From Todiramphus chloris collaris (taxonomy: Eukaryota; Chordata; Aves; Coraciiformes; Alcedinidae): a stretch of DNA of 64,000 nt. Location of the stretch: contig JANVCC010000018.1 in NCBI GenBank assembly GCA_025345505.1, positions 8,338,998 to 8,402,997 on the forward strand, in the 5' to 3' direction. The notes beneath the pieces were generated by a model. It ran no database searches, was not told the origin of the DNA, and saw only the letters and a list, made by a program, of their open reading frames with translations. How positions within the stretch are numbered: the first letter of the stretch is position 1; the number at the start of each line of letters is the position of its first letter. Made by a program: the position numbers and the translations under genes. Shown here in pieces: positions 38,001 through 53,000 of the stretch.

Positions 38001-41000
38001 ATAAAACCTACCACTAGATTATCAAGAATATTACATTTGTTTTCTAAAACCCATAAGAAGTGTATTAGGCAAGTAAATACATAATTTCATTTTTATTAAA
38101 TAGATGGAAGCAGAACTCATAGCTAAACCTTCAGCAGCAATTGAGTTTGTAACACACCTGGGAATAAACATGCCTGAATTTGCTAGAAGTGGCGTGGAGA
38201 TGAATTCTAATATATTCCATGAGTCTGAAATTGAAGCACATGTTAGCATGAGAGCTGGACATCTGAAATTCAGCATTCCTGCTCCGAAGACTCCAACAAA
38301 GCTCATCAGCATCAGGTAATAGAAATTGAATAAGAACTTTCAAGGCTATGTTCTTCCCTTCTCTTCTTGGTTTTTACTGTAATGGAATTAAGAGGGGACA
38401 TGCATGGAGAAATTTTCAGCTCAGAAAAATCCCAGACATTGTAAAACTGGCATAACTTCTTTTGTAAGATAAGCAAATAGCCCAGATAAGTGGTGACTGG
38501 GAGTCATAACTTACGGATTCTTTGTCATTGTTTTCTGAAATTTTCAACAAAATTCTTTCCATTTCTATTATTTTGTTTCCTTTCACATAGAATTATTACA
38601 ATAGCAATGCCTATTTTTTAGGTTGAAATTAAATGAATTGCTTACGTTGACTTTAGAGAGGGTAAATGGCTTAATACAGAGAATTATAATTATTTATAAT
38701 AAACTGCTTGACCATGTAATCACCAAATGTTTTTTCATTAACCCTCTACGTTAATAAATTATTTATTTTCAGAAAATAATCTTGTTAAAAAGATGATGTC
38801 TGAACATCTGTCCTGGGAATAAATGGCTCCATTTTCTTTTCTAGCAATACGCTACATTTGGTGTCTCCAGCCAAAACTGAAGAGATTCCACCTCTGATTG
38901 AGAACCGAGAAACCTGGACTTCTTGCAAGCCTTTCATTACTGGTCTAAATTTCTGCACCAAATTATTGTACTCTAATGCCAGTGACACAGAGGCAGCTCC
39001 TTATTATCCCTTGACTGGAGAATCCAGGTAAGTCATATCAGCTTTAAGTATGTTTGTTCTGTGTTAACTAATGTTCCTTCTTAGTATCTTCAGCACCTTC
39101 TCACATAAAGCCTTGCTTTAAAAATCATAAAAAATGGACTAGCAGGAGCAGCTCAGAAAATTGCTATTGAGAACTGTAAGATTTCTTCTGTTTGTGGTCA
39201 TGGACAAAATAATTATTTACAAGACATTTTATTATTCCTTCTTTAGATTTGAAGTTGAAATAGTGTCCACAGGTGAAGTGAAGGAATACTCTGCAAGTGC
39301 AAACTATGACCTGCAGAGAGATGGCAGTGACCTTATAGACACCTTAAAGTTTGCTGTCCAAGCAGAAGGTAAGAGTCTGAAAAAACAGTAGGGTTTTTCT
39401 CAGTTTTTGTCTGTGTCATTCGATGGGACAAAGATTTGTATGAATAAATCATAAAAGAATTATTTACAATATAAAATAGAATAATATTTTCACACTCAAA
39501 CAGGCCAACACTTTATTTCATTTCATATGTGCAGTCCCAGTCCAAGATTTTCATGATCAGAGGCTGATTTTGCATCTCAAAAATGCTTGCCCATAATTTA
39601 AATAGAAGTCTGATGTTGGTGAATGGAAGCAAGGAAGAAGTTAATGGGTTTTATATAAGCAAAAGAAAAATACTATTTCTGATGAAATATGGAAATAAAG
39701 CATACAAATTGAGAAGAACTGCATAAACAGCAAATTTTTCAAAGGGAGAATCTGTGGGATACGTAACAAAGTTTATGTAACAAAAGGTAGTGATGGGATT
39801 AGTGGACCAGTCCATGGTGTGTTTAGAAGATGAGGAGAAAAAAAAGTGACTCAGTTTCTGATTCAGACACTTCAAAGGTTACGTTAGATCTTTCTTCAGA
39901 GTGATATAATTTCCAATTAATCCTTTTTTATTCTCTTTTTGAGAATAGTCCAAACAGATTCCATCGTTGCTAATAACCAAAGTACATTATATTTTCCAGG
40001 TGTAGATCAGCATGAGGCCACATTGACCTTCAGGTACAACAGAGGGAGGAAGATTTTGACCAGTGATATCCACATTCCAGATGTTGATGTTGACTTTGGT
40101 ACAAAGTTCAGAATTACTGATGAATCCATTCCTGGGAAGAAAGCATATACCTTTGTCTTAGACTTTAATAACAAGAAGATTTCTGAAGTTACTCTTACTG
40201 GCCAGATAAGGTAACTCAGAAAACCACTTATACTTTTACAAATATCTTTGAATAAGATGGTTTTATTGAAAATAGAAAACTTTGGGAAATTTTATCCCAT
40301 TTTGGAGAAGTTGCTTGTACAGAGAGATACATGAACTTGTCATTCAAACCTTCTTTAAAAACTTTTGATGTATACACCAAATGAATACATCTAACAACCA
40401 AAATGATCTTTCCTACTATATGTATATGTGTAATTTGTATTACAACTTCCTTGAGCTGGTTCTTCCATGTTTGCACACACATGACTACATGATATTGTAT
40501 TAGTGTTATTGCAGGTGTGATAATCCAAGATATAAACAAGGGTAAGTTTGTTCAGAGAGGTATTATCTTTTACTGGGTATGTTTGGCTCTACAAAAAGTT
40601 ATTACAGCTCACCATGAAGAAATCTAATGGCACTCAATAAGCAACAAAACCAAAAATAACTGAAAGCTTCCTGTAAAAATTCCCACGCTTCATGATGAGA
40701 ATATTTCCGGGAACATCTGCAGGGGAGCTAACAAAAATGTTCAGCCTGACAGGGTTTCTAAACTTGTCTGCCTCACAAGCCCATAGTGAAATGAGCTGAT
40801 CACATTCTTTAATAAACCTCAATCTTCCATGGAATTCTGTGATCTTGATGGTGCCCCAGGGAGTCTTTGTCTTTGCTGTTCATGCAGAATTGCCTCGGAT
40901 ATCAGTGGGAGCTTTGGACAGATGTCAGACACCTCAATTCTCTTTCATTTGCACTAACATAATATTAGGAGTTTGCTCAAGTCAACAAAGTTACAGAGAT

Positions 41001-44000
41001 ATAAAATAAATGTGAGTGAAGGAAAATTAAGCCCAGTGGCATAATATATTTTGTCAAGTGTTTTGTTTCTTTGTGATTCATGGCCACAATCTGTATCCTT
41101 AGTAGAGAGTTCAGCTTGAGTAAGAAGCTAAAAATTTAGTTCAGGTACAACTTCACCAAGACAGGTACATATTTCCATCTATTTCAGTATTATGAAATTA
41201 ATATGGAATTATTATTGTGTGTATCTGCACAGTAGCATTATAATTATTTACCACAGATCTTCCAAAGTAACTAGCAGAAGCTGAAAAGATTCACTGAATT
41301 GGAATGAAGTTTACAAGGTTGATTGCACCTATTTTTTTATAACACCCATTATGTGAGTATCTTTGTAGATGATACAAAGATGGGCAGGAACATAGATATG
41401 TTTGAGAGTAGCAAGGCTCTTCAGAGGGACCTGGACAGGCTGTATTGATGAGACGAGGCCAGTTGTAGGAGGTTAGACAATGCCAAGTGCCTGGTCCTGT
41501 ATTTGGGTCACAACAACCCAAAGCAGCGCTACAAGCTTGTTGGATGAGTGTCTAGAAAGCTGCCCAGAGTAAAAGGATGTGGGGGTGTTGGTCAACAGCC
41601 AGCTGAACATGAGCCAGCAGTGTGCCCAGGTAGCCAAGACAGCCAACAGCATCTTGGCCTGTATCAGAAGTAGGGTGGCCATCAGGACTAGGGAAGTGAT
41701 TGTCGCTCTGTACTCAGCACTGGTGAGGCTGCACCTTGAATACTATGTCCCGTTTGGGTCCTTCACTACTAGAAGCACACTTGAGGTTCTGCAGTGTGTC
41801 CCAAAGAAGGACAACAAAACTGGTGAAGGGTCTAGAGAATGAGTGTTATGAGTAGAGGCTGAGTGAACTGAGGTTGCTTAGCCTGGAAAAAAGGAGGCTC
41901 AGGGAAAACATTATTGCTCTCTACAACTACCTGAAAGGAAGTTGTAATGAGGTAAGGGTCTGTCTCTTCTCCCAGGTAAGAAGCAAAAGGACAAGAGGAA
42001 AAAGCATCAAGTTGCATCAGAGGAGGTTTAGGTTGGACATTAGGAAAATTTTTCACTGAAATTGTTGTTAAGCCTAAGAACAGGCTGCCCAGGGATGTGG
42101 TGGAGTCACCATCCCTGGAGCTGTTTAAAAGACATGTAGATGAGGTGCTGAGGGACATGGTTTAGTGGGCTTGGCAGTTGGACTCAATGAGGTCTTTTCT
42201 AACAGAAACAGTTATATGATTTTATAACTTTACTGTAGATGTAAATGCTGAAATTGCTCCTAAAATGTAAGAGAAAAAGTTGAGTGTAATGGTTTTTATT
42301 CATATTTACTTTTTGCTTTCACAGATATGCTGGAATGGAAGAGGCATTGTTAAGAGGCACCATTTCTATACCTCGTCTGCAAACTGAACTTAAAACTGAA
42401 GCATTGGTTAATTATTCACCAACTAAGGGATATCTTCAGATGAGCTCAGCTGCAACAACTCATGGAAACTCAATTTCCGAAAGAGTTCTTCTAAGATATG
42501 GTAGGGGCAAAAATATGATCCACATGTGCAACCTGTACATTTAATGATCCCAGTAGTTTATATTATATACCCAGATAGAATGAGAGTATTACTAATTTTA
42601 CTTTTTTCTTTTAAAATCATGATTTTCAGATTCTGAGAAACTTGAGCTAGAGTGGAATTCAGGTGCCAGTGCTGCTGTGAAAAAAATGGCCTCCAGCTTC
42701 CCAGTTGACTTTTCAGACTACCCAAAAACTTTAGAGAAGCATGCCAATGAACTGCTGGATCGGAAAGTGGCTCACACAGATATGACACTGCGACATATTG
42801 TATCACAATTTATCGTGGTATGTTTTAGCCTATAGTAGATGTTAACAGCTTGACCACATAGCCCTGGTGAATTTTTGCCTCTCCCCGAGAAGCCAAAATA
42901 GAAACTAGTTGTAAAAGCATTCATCAGATTGGATAATGTGTAGATTGAACCATCCACTTTACCAGATGCCTAGGGCTCAGTATGTGGATAGTTACAGTAG
43001 CTTTCACATAGCTTATTGCAAAGTCCTAAAACGTGTCATTTACTTTGAAAAAATTGTCTCATCATTGCAGGCAATCAACACCTGGCTGCAAAAGACATCC
43101 AAAGATGTCCCCTATGCCCAGATTCTGCAAGACAAACTAAGTGGACTGCGGGAACTGAACATTCAGAAAATTAACCTGCCTGTTATCACCATTCCTGAAG
43201 AACTTTTCCTGAAAAGGTAAGGAGAGAAACCAGAATAGTCCTCCAGGAAGCTGAAAATAGATATTTTCTCATAATTTTTGTGATATTCTATTTTCTTTTA
43301 TAAAACAGAGTGAAAATGCTGTAAGCATTAGCATAAAATAAGAATCATAACAAATAATTTTAAGACCAGAGAGATTAAATTGTATGGAGGAAATGATGCA
43401 TGTCTTTAACACAAATTTGACTTTAGGCGGTCACTCCTACAGTATATAAATATACCCTGACATACTTTGTTATATGGACATGAGAGCTGAACAAAAATAC
43501 AGCATTCAACAACCTTACTGTAAACTATAGAACTAATGAAGCCAGGTTTACAATAGATTTGTGTCCTGCATCCCTACAGATCCTTTGTCTTTGGCCATAA
43601 GCCTAATAGCTCTACATTTTCCTGAGCAGTCCTATGGGACAGTTCTCCCCATTCCCCTACACGTACTGGTTCACCTCCACTCATGTAGTACCCTGATCTC
43701 TTCTCATGTCTTACTCCATCTGGCACTTGCTAAGAGGCAACACATACCATGGTTATACACGTATGGACTGGATGCTTGCTTGTTTGGGCCCATCTCATCC
43801 ACTTAATAAAGAGTTTCACAGAACTTTCATGAAATGTAATTACCATTGAGACTTTTATCCTTCTGTCAGGTTTGATAGAAATCATCCAATGTTAAAAATT
43901 TCTAAAAAGTAGGGTTTGTCAAACAAAAAGAGAGACTGCAAGGCAGATATATAGTATATTTCTTCTTTTTCTAAGATATCAGAGTGTAAGTCCACCAGAG

Positions 44001-47000
44001 CTGATCTAGACTTTAAAATGTTCATGCATCTGCCAGGATTTGCTCAAATTATGGTTCCTAGCCATAGTTACTGTTCTTGCCATTTAGTGCTTGTATCGTG
44101 TTGCTTCTCTGCCTACACATAAGAATTCAAGGAACAGTGTTGCTTTGTAGTATCTTCAGAATACACCCACTGGCTTTTACTGGGGTAGTATCAAACTGTA
44201 TGTTAATGACACGCATCTCTGTTGCTTCCACTGTGTTCCTAAGAGACTCATAAGCAAGGAAAAAACTGGTTTTTCTCCTATGTTCTTATCAGCAATGTCC
44301 ATTATAATTACAGTAATAGGAATTTCTACTGCTCTGTGATGTTCCTTTTTTAACCATTTAGTGTAAAGGAACAAATTTCAAAAATGTTTCCTTAATTTTC
44401 ATTTTAGGATGTAGCTCTAAGTATAAAAAAGAGGATTTTGAAATATAAAAAAATGGTTAGGCAAACAAGAAAAGCATCTCTGCCAGCTTATTGTTTATGC
44501 ACAAATTAAGGCTGAGTTTCCTCCTGTTTTGCCCTTTTGTAATTAGACTTTTTACCCACAAGCTTTTCAACTGATGATCCATTCTTTCCAGTCATAGCTC
44601 CTAGTCAAATGGTTAGATTTTAATTTATTTTTATTCAGAATAAAATAAGTGCTGAATATTTGGATGAAACTTTTGACATGCTTATCATCAGAAACATAAA
44701 CTCTTTATAATTTAGGTTCTTACAAATTCTAATGCTAGTAAGACTTTTCATGCATTTTGATAGAATACATCACTTTTTTTAAGAAGAATATAATCACCTT
44801 TTTTTGGTACTCAGCATGACACATTGAATGTGGTATTGGAGGATATTTTTTCTATATGTCAGCTATTTTCATTCATATTCCTTCATTTTGAGGATCATTT
44901 TCATGCCAATACATCTTTATGAACATCGTTAATGTTCATAAAGCAGATTTGGATTCTCAAAGTAGAAAATCAAATGCAAGATTCGTAACAGCTTTGTATT
45001 TAGCCCCTTGAATGACACTCTTAATCTGTGAGCTCAAGTTAGTTAAGCTCTGAAGAAAGAAAGAATCAGGAACCTTTGAATTCTCAAACAAGGTCTTATA
45101 GAAACATTGTGTTTCTGGACTACTTGACCTATGAGTCTCCTTGATTATGAATTAAGGTGAAAAAACATTAACACTATTCATTGATACTGAAAGTGCTTTC
45201 AGTAAATACTGATAGATGGGTGCTCAAAAAATGCTGATAATAATAGATGATCATTACATTTCTCTCTAAATCTCAAGTCAAGACACTGATTAAAGCATGT
45301 AAGTAAGCTCAGTATCACGGGAATAGTAGGAGTCCTGGAAATATATGTATATGCTTCATGAACTTACAGTTTCTAATACACTCACTTTTATTTTCTAGTG
45401 AAGGCCGGATCAGATACAGCTTGAATAAAAACAGTTTTCTAATTAATATCCCATTGCCATTTGGTGGAAGATCATCCCATGACATAAGGGTGCCACAGAC
45501 TGTTAAAACACCTCCTTTGGTAATGGAGTCAATGGGAATAAGTGTGCCATCTCAGGAATACAGAATCCCAACATTTACTGTTCCAGAATCCTATCCTCTC
45601 CGTGTGCCTTTACTTGGCACTTTAGAGGTCTCTGCTAATGTGTACAGCAACTATTACAACTGGACAGCAGCATACACTTTGGCTAATAGCACTACAGAGA
45701 AAGAATCCGGCATAAAAACTACTTATGCCACAAGCGCTGATTCAGTTTTTGAGCTACTTTCCTACAATGTAAAAGGTAAGGACATGTGCCACTACTGCAA
45801 TGTTGGAAAAATTATTTTAATTACTTTATTTCCCATGTATCATATACAGCATATTTATTTTTCCTGTTGCTTATTTAAAGAAACGAGCTGTAGAATCTCA
45901 AATCACTTTCTCTTTGTTTTCAAAGTTACTATGTGAGTCAGTTTAATTCAATAAAAGATGTTTAAGGTCCATATTTTCCTAGATATTCCCCACTGAAGAA
46001 CAAGCCCTTCAAAACTGAAGGCATAGTTCTACAAATACTTGTGTATCTGGCAAGTCAAGTGTTTTCCAAATGGGCTGTGGAGGTGTATGTGTAGGTATGC
46101 CCAAAGTTTATTTCTTGCTCTATACTTACATGCATCTATAGATAGACAAGTTTGAATCATTTATATGTCCATATATTGCCATTACTCATAGCAATTATCC
46201 TGGACTCAGACTGCATAGGTCTTAATACTAGTATATTTAAGTTAGTTACTCTAAATTTGCAGTCTGAGTTCTCATATTGCAAAAGGACAAGCTAACGTGA
46301 GTCTTTTCTGAACTCCTCACCATAAACAAATCATGATAAAGAAAACACCAAAACCGAAGAGTGTTAGAGATTTAATTTATTCATAGTTCAAAACTTTAGC
46401 CCCAAATATAAAAATAATAATATTTTTTACATAAATATTCAGGATTTACCTAAACATCTTGGCCTTTAAATCAAAATGGTATAATAACAGTAACTGCAAT
46501 TCAAACGGTAACATAAAAGTTTAGTGGCATCAGACAGTCTTAAACACAAAAAGGTATAAATTGCACTGTTATCCTTTGTTGCCCTTTTTCTATTTCAGGT
46601 TCTGGAGAAGCATCATATAGTAGAAATGGATTCACCTGTGCATATGAAAATCACCTGAAGCACAGACTCCTAACATCAGTTTTTAAGTTGTCCAGGACAA
46701 AGAGTTATGAACCTAGTCCAGTCGCAAACTACACCATATCACTTATGACAGCCAGCACTCTGGGTCCTCAGCTTTCATTGTCCGGTGATATTGTTTCTGA
46801 AAAGACAAATAACGTGAATATCAATAATGTCAAGATGGAAGGGCAGCTGGAAGTGGCTTCTGTCTTTGTAAGAAGCATTTACACTCTGTCAAGCTCCTAC
46901 AATGAAAAGAGACGGGTTTTAGAAGGAAAATCAAATCTGAAGTTGGATTCTTCTTACCTTCAGGCTAGCAATCAGATATCTGGCAGATACAGTGATGAAT

Positions 47001-50000
47001 TATTGTCCATTACTTCAGTTTCTGATGTACAAAGTGGACTATTAAAGAACACAGCTTCACTGAAGTATGAAAACAGCCAGCTAAAAATGTCATCTGAAAC
47101 AAATGGGAGGTATCGACATGCTGCAGGTGTCAATAAACTTGAATTAATTTTGTCAAAGAAGATGGCAGCACTTCGATCTGAGTACCAAGCCACTTACAAG
47201 CAAACCCAGTTTTATGGCTTGCTTGCAGGTTCTCTCAATTCCCAGGATCTTGTTTTCAACACTGATATCTCTATGACTGATCAAAGGAATCGAGCTGCAC
47301 ATAAATCATCACTCAATGTCAATCAGTATGGTCTAGCCAGCAGCGCAACCACAAATGTGCAGTTTAGTCCGTTGACAATGCAGAGTGAACTGAATGCCAA
47401 ACTTGATACTGCTGGAGGCTCCATGTCCCTTTCCTCTTCTGGGCGCTATGGAAAAAGCAATGCAAAATTCAATCTAGGTGGAAGAGTGAGCCTATCGGAA
47501 ATAACGCTGGGAAGTGAATATCAGAGTACAGTTCTGAGCATGGACAGCAAACATGTTTTAAACTTCAGAGTTAACAGAGAAGGACTCAAGTTTTCAAATA
47601 ATTTGCAAGGATCATTCAAAGAGATTAAGTTGGAGTATACCAATGACTTGACTATTCCTGGCTTATCCTTAACATTTGCCTCAAAGCTAGATAATAGCTT
47701 CAGCTTTGACAAGTTCCACAAGCATGTTTTTGACCTACAACTACAGCCTAGCTCACTTACAGCTAAACTGAACAATAACATTAAGTACACCAAAACTGAA
47801 GTTTCCAACAAAGCAGAACTGCTTCTTGAGCCTCTGAAGATGAACTTGGGTGGCAATGTCAGAGGAGCCTATGGAGCAGATGAAATAAGGCATACCTACA
47901 CCATTACATATGCTGATCTAACTGGAAACTTGAAAACAGATACAGTCGCAAACATCCAAGGTGCAGCAGTGAGTCACAGAGTTAATCTGAATGTGGCAGG
48001 ACTTGCTTCCTCAGTTACTATGAACACAAACTGTGATTCCAAATCTCTCCATTTCAGCAATGCTGTGCGCTCCACCATGGCCCCGTTTTCTATCACTGCT
48101 GACATACATACCAATGGCAATGGAAAGCTGATTGCTATGGGTGAACACACAGGAGACCTTTACAGCAAATTCCTTTTTAAAGCAGAACCTCTTGCTTTCA
48201 CTTTCTCCCATGATTACAGAGGATCTACCAGTCATAGCATGAAATCTAGAGGAAGATACACTACGCTGCTTGATAACAAAGTTCATATGCTTTTTACTCC
48301 ATCAGAGCAGTCAAGTGCTTGGAAATTGAAAAGTCAGCTAAATAATAATGTATATTCACAAGATCTCAGTGCTTACAATGATGCAGAAAAGAGTGGTGTG
48401 GAACTGAGTGGAAGAGCTTTAGCAGATCTCTCTGTAATGGATACATCAGTCATATTACCATTCACATCTGAAGAAGTTAATTTAATTGATGCCTTGGGCT
48501 TAAGGAGCAGTGTGTCAGAGCCTCAAGAATTCAGCATCTCTGGGTCCGTGAAATACGACAAAAATAAAGATATGCATGTTATTAACCTACCATTCTTGGA
48601 ACATTTGCCAGTTTACTTTGAACAAATCAGAGGGACTATTCTATCTGCACTGCAGGCTGTACAAAGTTACCTGAAGAACATTGACATAGAACAACATATG
48701 ACAAAATACAAGGCAACTTTGGATAAACTCCCACAGCACATTAATGATTACATGGACAAATTAGATATGAAAAGCAGAGTTAGCAGCATGAAAAATAATT
48801 TGGTTGCTTTCACAAAGGACTACAAAATAACATCTGATGATCTCCAAATTTTTCTGGAAAAAGGCATGCAGAGTCTGCAAGAAATACTGTTTCGGTTGCA
48901 GATCTATCTGATAAAAATTGAACAATACATCAAAGATCATTATGAGAAGTACGACATTAAAGCACTTATTGCACAGCTTCTTGACCAAATAGTTGAAGTA
49001 ATGACAGCTTTAGATAACAAATATGAGATCAAAATGACTGTAGTTGATGCTATTCAAAAATTGCAAATTTTTATTCAACAGTATTATCCTAGCAAAATTG
49101 GAAGCAGCATTTTGGCTTGGATTAAAAATGTAGATGATGAGTACAGGATTACAGCTAGGATACAGGAAAAACTAGAACAACTCAAGATTCAGATTCAGAA
49201 TATTGATGTCAGGCGTATTGCAGAAAATTTGAAGCAGCAGATTAAAACATTTGATACTAAAGAAGTTTTAGAAAAATTGAAGCGTTCATTACCAATTGAA
49301 AACATTAATGAAGTTCTTAAAGTAATCAAAGACTTTATTCTAAATTGGATGGAGGAGTATGAAGTGTCTGAGAAGATCAGTGCTTTCCGAGGTCATGTGC
49401 ACAAACTCATAGTAAAATATGAAATTGATAAGCAGGTATATTTTTTAATGGACAAATTGATAGAACTGCTTAACCAGTACAGAATAAAAGAAACTGCCCA
49501 GAAACTGATCATCTACCTGAAAAATATTGATGTGAAATCATGGCTTGATAAAGTTGTTGTTTTTATTGATGATGCCATCAAGAAAGTTCAAACCTTTGAT
49601 TATGAAATGATGATAAAGGAAGCCAACAAGTTCCTTGACATGATTATTAAAAAGCTCAAGTCTTTTGACTATAACCAGTTTGTTGATGACACAAATAAAA
49701 AAATCCGAGAAGTGACGCAGAAAATAAATGAGGAACTCAGAAATCTAGAACTTCCACAGAAAGCAGAAGCACTGAAACAGTATATAAGAGATTTTAGAGC
49801 TGTGCTTTCAAAATACATGGAACAACTAAGGGACACCAAACTGGCTGCGATAATTAACTGGTTCAAGGAGCTCATAAACTCAACAACATTTGCAAATCTG
49901 AAAGCCAAGGTAAATGAACATCTGGAAGATCTGAGAGAGAGAATTTCTGAAATGGATATTTCCCAGGAATTACAGTGGTTTCTTCAGAAGATAAGCCAAT

Positions 50001-53000
50001 TCTACAACTCTGTTGTTGTATACATTTCTGACCAGTGGAACATAGCTTTTAAGAAAATACTTGCTTTGGCTGAAGAGTATGATCTAAAAAATTGGGCTGA
50101 AAATTTAAACCAGTTTGTTGAAACAGGATTTAAAGTCCCTGAAATCAGAACTGTTATAATCACTATACCTGCCTTTGAGGTTAGTCTCCGAAGTCTTCGA
50201 GAAGCAACATTTCGAACACCAGACTTCATTGTTCCACTGACTGATTTGCATATCCCCTCCTATGAAATAAATCTTAAGAGACTAAAGGACTTGAAAATCC
50301 CAATGAAATTTACTACCCCAGAATTTACAGTTCTAAATACCTTTAAAGTTCCTTCCTATACAATCGACTTGAGGGAGATTAAACTTCAGATTGTGAGAAC
50401 AATAGACAAAGTCATGTCTGCTGAATTTCAGTTGCCAGCAATTGATTTGTATTTTAAAGATCTGAAGATGAAAGATATGCCTTTTTCCGACATTTCTTTC
50501 CCAGAAATACAAATGCCTCAGTTTCAAATACCAGAATTATTGGTTCCAAAGCTAAATCTAAATGACTTCCAGATTCCTAACATGAAGATACCAGAGTTTG
50601 AGCTTCCACGTATCCCACATACTGTGACTGTCCCTACATTTGGCAAATTGTCTGGCGCTTTCAGAGTCACCTCTCCATTCTTTACACTGTCTGCACATGC
50701 TGAGGTTCATAATACTACGACATCGGTAAACAGTCCAGAATTTGTGACCTCCCTTTCAGCTCAAACAACATCCAAATTAGACTTTCTAGTTTTTAGTGTT
50801 ATTGCAGATTCACGTCTCTTGGCCCCTGAGATGAAGCAGCTGAACCTTAAAAATTCCATGAAGGTCAACCACAGGTTCCTTAAAGTTGATCACAGCAATG
50901 AAGTGGTATTTTTAGGGACTTCAGTTGAAGGTGAAGCTGAAACTAAAGCAAACTTAAATACAATGAAAAATTCAATAGGGCTACAGAATAATTTCGTGGT
51001 CAAGCTGCAACGAAAAATCTGGATGCAGAGTGGAACAGCATATTATCACAGACTGAATATTCCACAAGCTGATTTCTCCAGCCAGGCTGATCTGGTCAAT
51101 AACATGACAACAGAGGTGGAAGCAGGACACATATCATTTACCTCCACTGGTAAAGGAAACTGGAAATGGGCTTCTCCTAATTTCTCCGATGAGGGCACTC
51201 ATGATTCACATGCCACTTTCAGGGTTGAAGGCCCCATTATTACATTTTCTGCCAACAACAGAATAAATGATAAGTACCTGAAAGTCAACCAAGCCATGAA
51301 ATATGAATGTGCTTTCCTAAATTATGCAACACTTCAGATTCAGTCTGAAATAGAGTCACAGCGCATGGGACGTAGTGTTCTGAATGTAAAAGGCACAGGA
51401 CAACTTGGAGGAATGAAAGTAGAATTAACAGGCTCTCACAATGCCCGGCTCAACGGACGGATTACTGGAACTGTAAATAATGAGGTTTCCTTCTTGGCAC
51501 AGCCTTTTGAAATTCGTCTGTTAACAAACAATGATGGAAATGTGAAAATCAGCTTCCCAATGAAACTGACTGGCAAAATTGACTTCCTGAATAACTATAG
51601 TTTTGCACTCAGTTCCTCTGTTCAGCAGGTCAGCTGGCAAGCTACTGGCAGGTTCAATCAGTACAGATATTCCCATAATATGTCTGCTGGGAACGATGAT
51701 GACAGAATTGAAGCTCATATCGAAATGAATGGAGATGCCAACCTGGACTTCCTAAATATTCCTTTAACCATTCCTCAGCTGCAGGTGCCCTACACTGGAA
51801 TCAAAACTCCTGAGCTAAAAGATTATTCACTGTGGGAACAGGTAGGCCTGAAGCATCTGTTGAAGACAACAAGACAATCCTTTGATTTAAATTTGAATGC
51901 TCAGTATGACAAAAACAAAGACAGGCATGTAATTCCACTTCCTTTAGCAACAGTGCATGAAGCACTTAATAAATACATCATTTCCTTTAATAAGCATTTT
52001 GAGAGAGGAAGAAACGCCGCTTTAGATTTTCTCACAAAGTCATACAATGAAGCCAAAACAAAATTTGACAAATACAAAATACAGACATCACTAAACAAAC
52101 TACCACGGACCTTCCGGATTCCAGGATACACCATTCCCATTGTGAATATTGAGGTTTCTCCTTTTACTGCTGAGATGCCTGCCTTTGGTTACATGCTCCC
52201 AAAAGAAGTAAGCACAACAGGATTCACGATCCCTTTGATTGGCTTTTCAGTACCATCTTACACACTAGTCTTACCTTCTCTGGAGCTTCCGGTCCTTCAT
52301 GTACCACAGGATCTACGCACTCTAAAGCTTCCTAGATTCAGAATCAACAGCCCATTAAACCACATCTTAATTCCTGCTATGGGAAACATTACTTATGACT
52401 TCTCATTTAAATCCAGTGTGATCACTCTAACTGCAAATGCTGGGCTGTTCAATCAGTCAGATATTGCTGGGCAACTGAGTGTCTCATCTTCTTCCATCCT
52501 TGATGCACTGCAATTTAAGTTAGATGGTTCAACAAGTTTGACAAGAAAAAGAGGGTTGAAGCTGGCCACAGCATTGTCCCTGACTAATAACAAATTTCTA
52601 GGAGGAAATCATGACAGCACTATTAGTCTCACAAAGAGGAACATGGAAGCTTCAGTGGCAACAAATGCAGAAATCAACACACCAGTTTTAAAAATGAATT
52701 TCAGCCAAGAACTTTCTGGGAATACTAAATCTAAACCCACTCTATCCTCTGGGCTAAAATTGAGGTATGATTTCAATATTCCTAGATATGGCACCAATGC
52801 TAAGGGAGGAATTGCTCACAAACTTGCTTTAGAGAGCCTTACATCTTACATATCAGTAGAAACTTCTATCATCGGCGATATTGATGGAGCATTTTTCAAT
52901 GGAAATGCATTTTCTGGAAGTCTAGACCATGAAGCGAACACCTATCTGAACGCTAATGGAGCTCGATCATCTGTCAAATTTGAGGCCCACTCCAAAGCAG

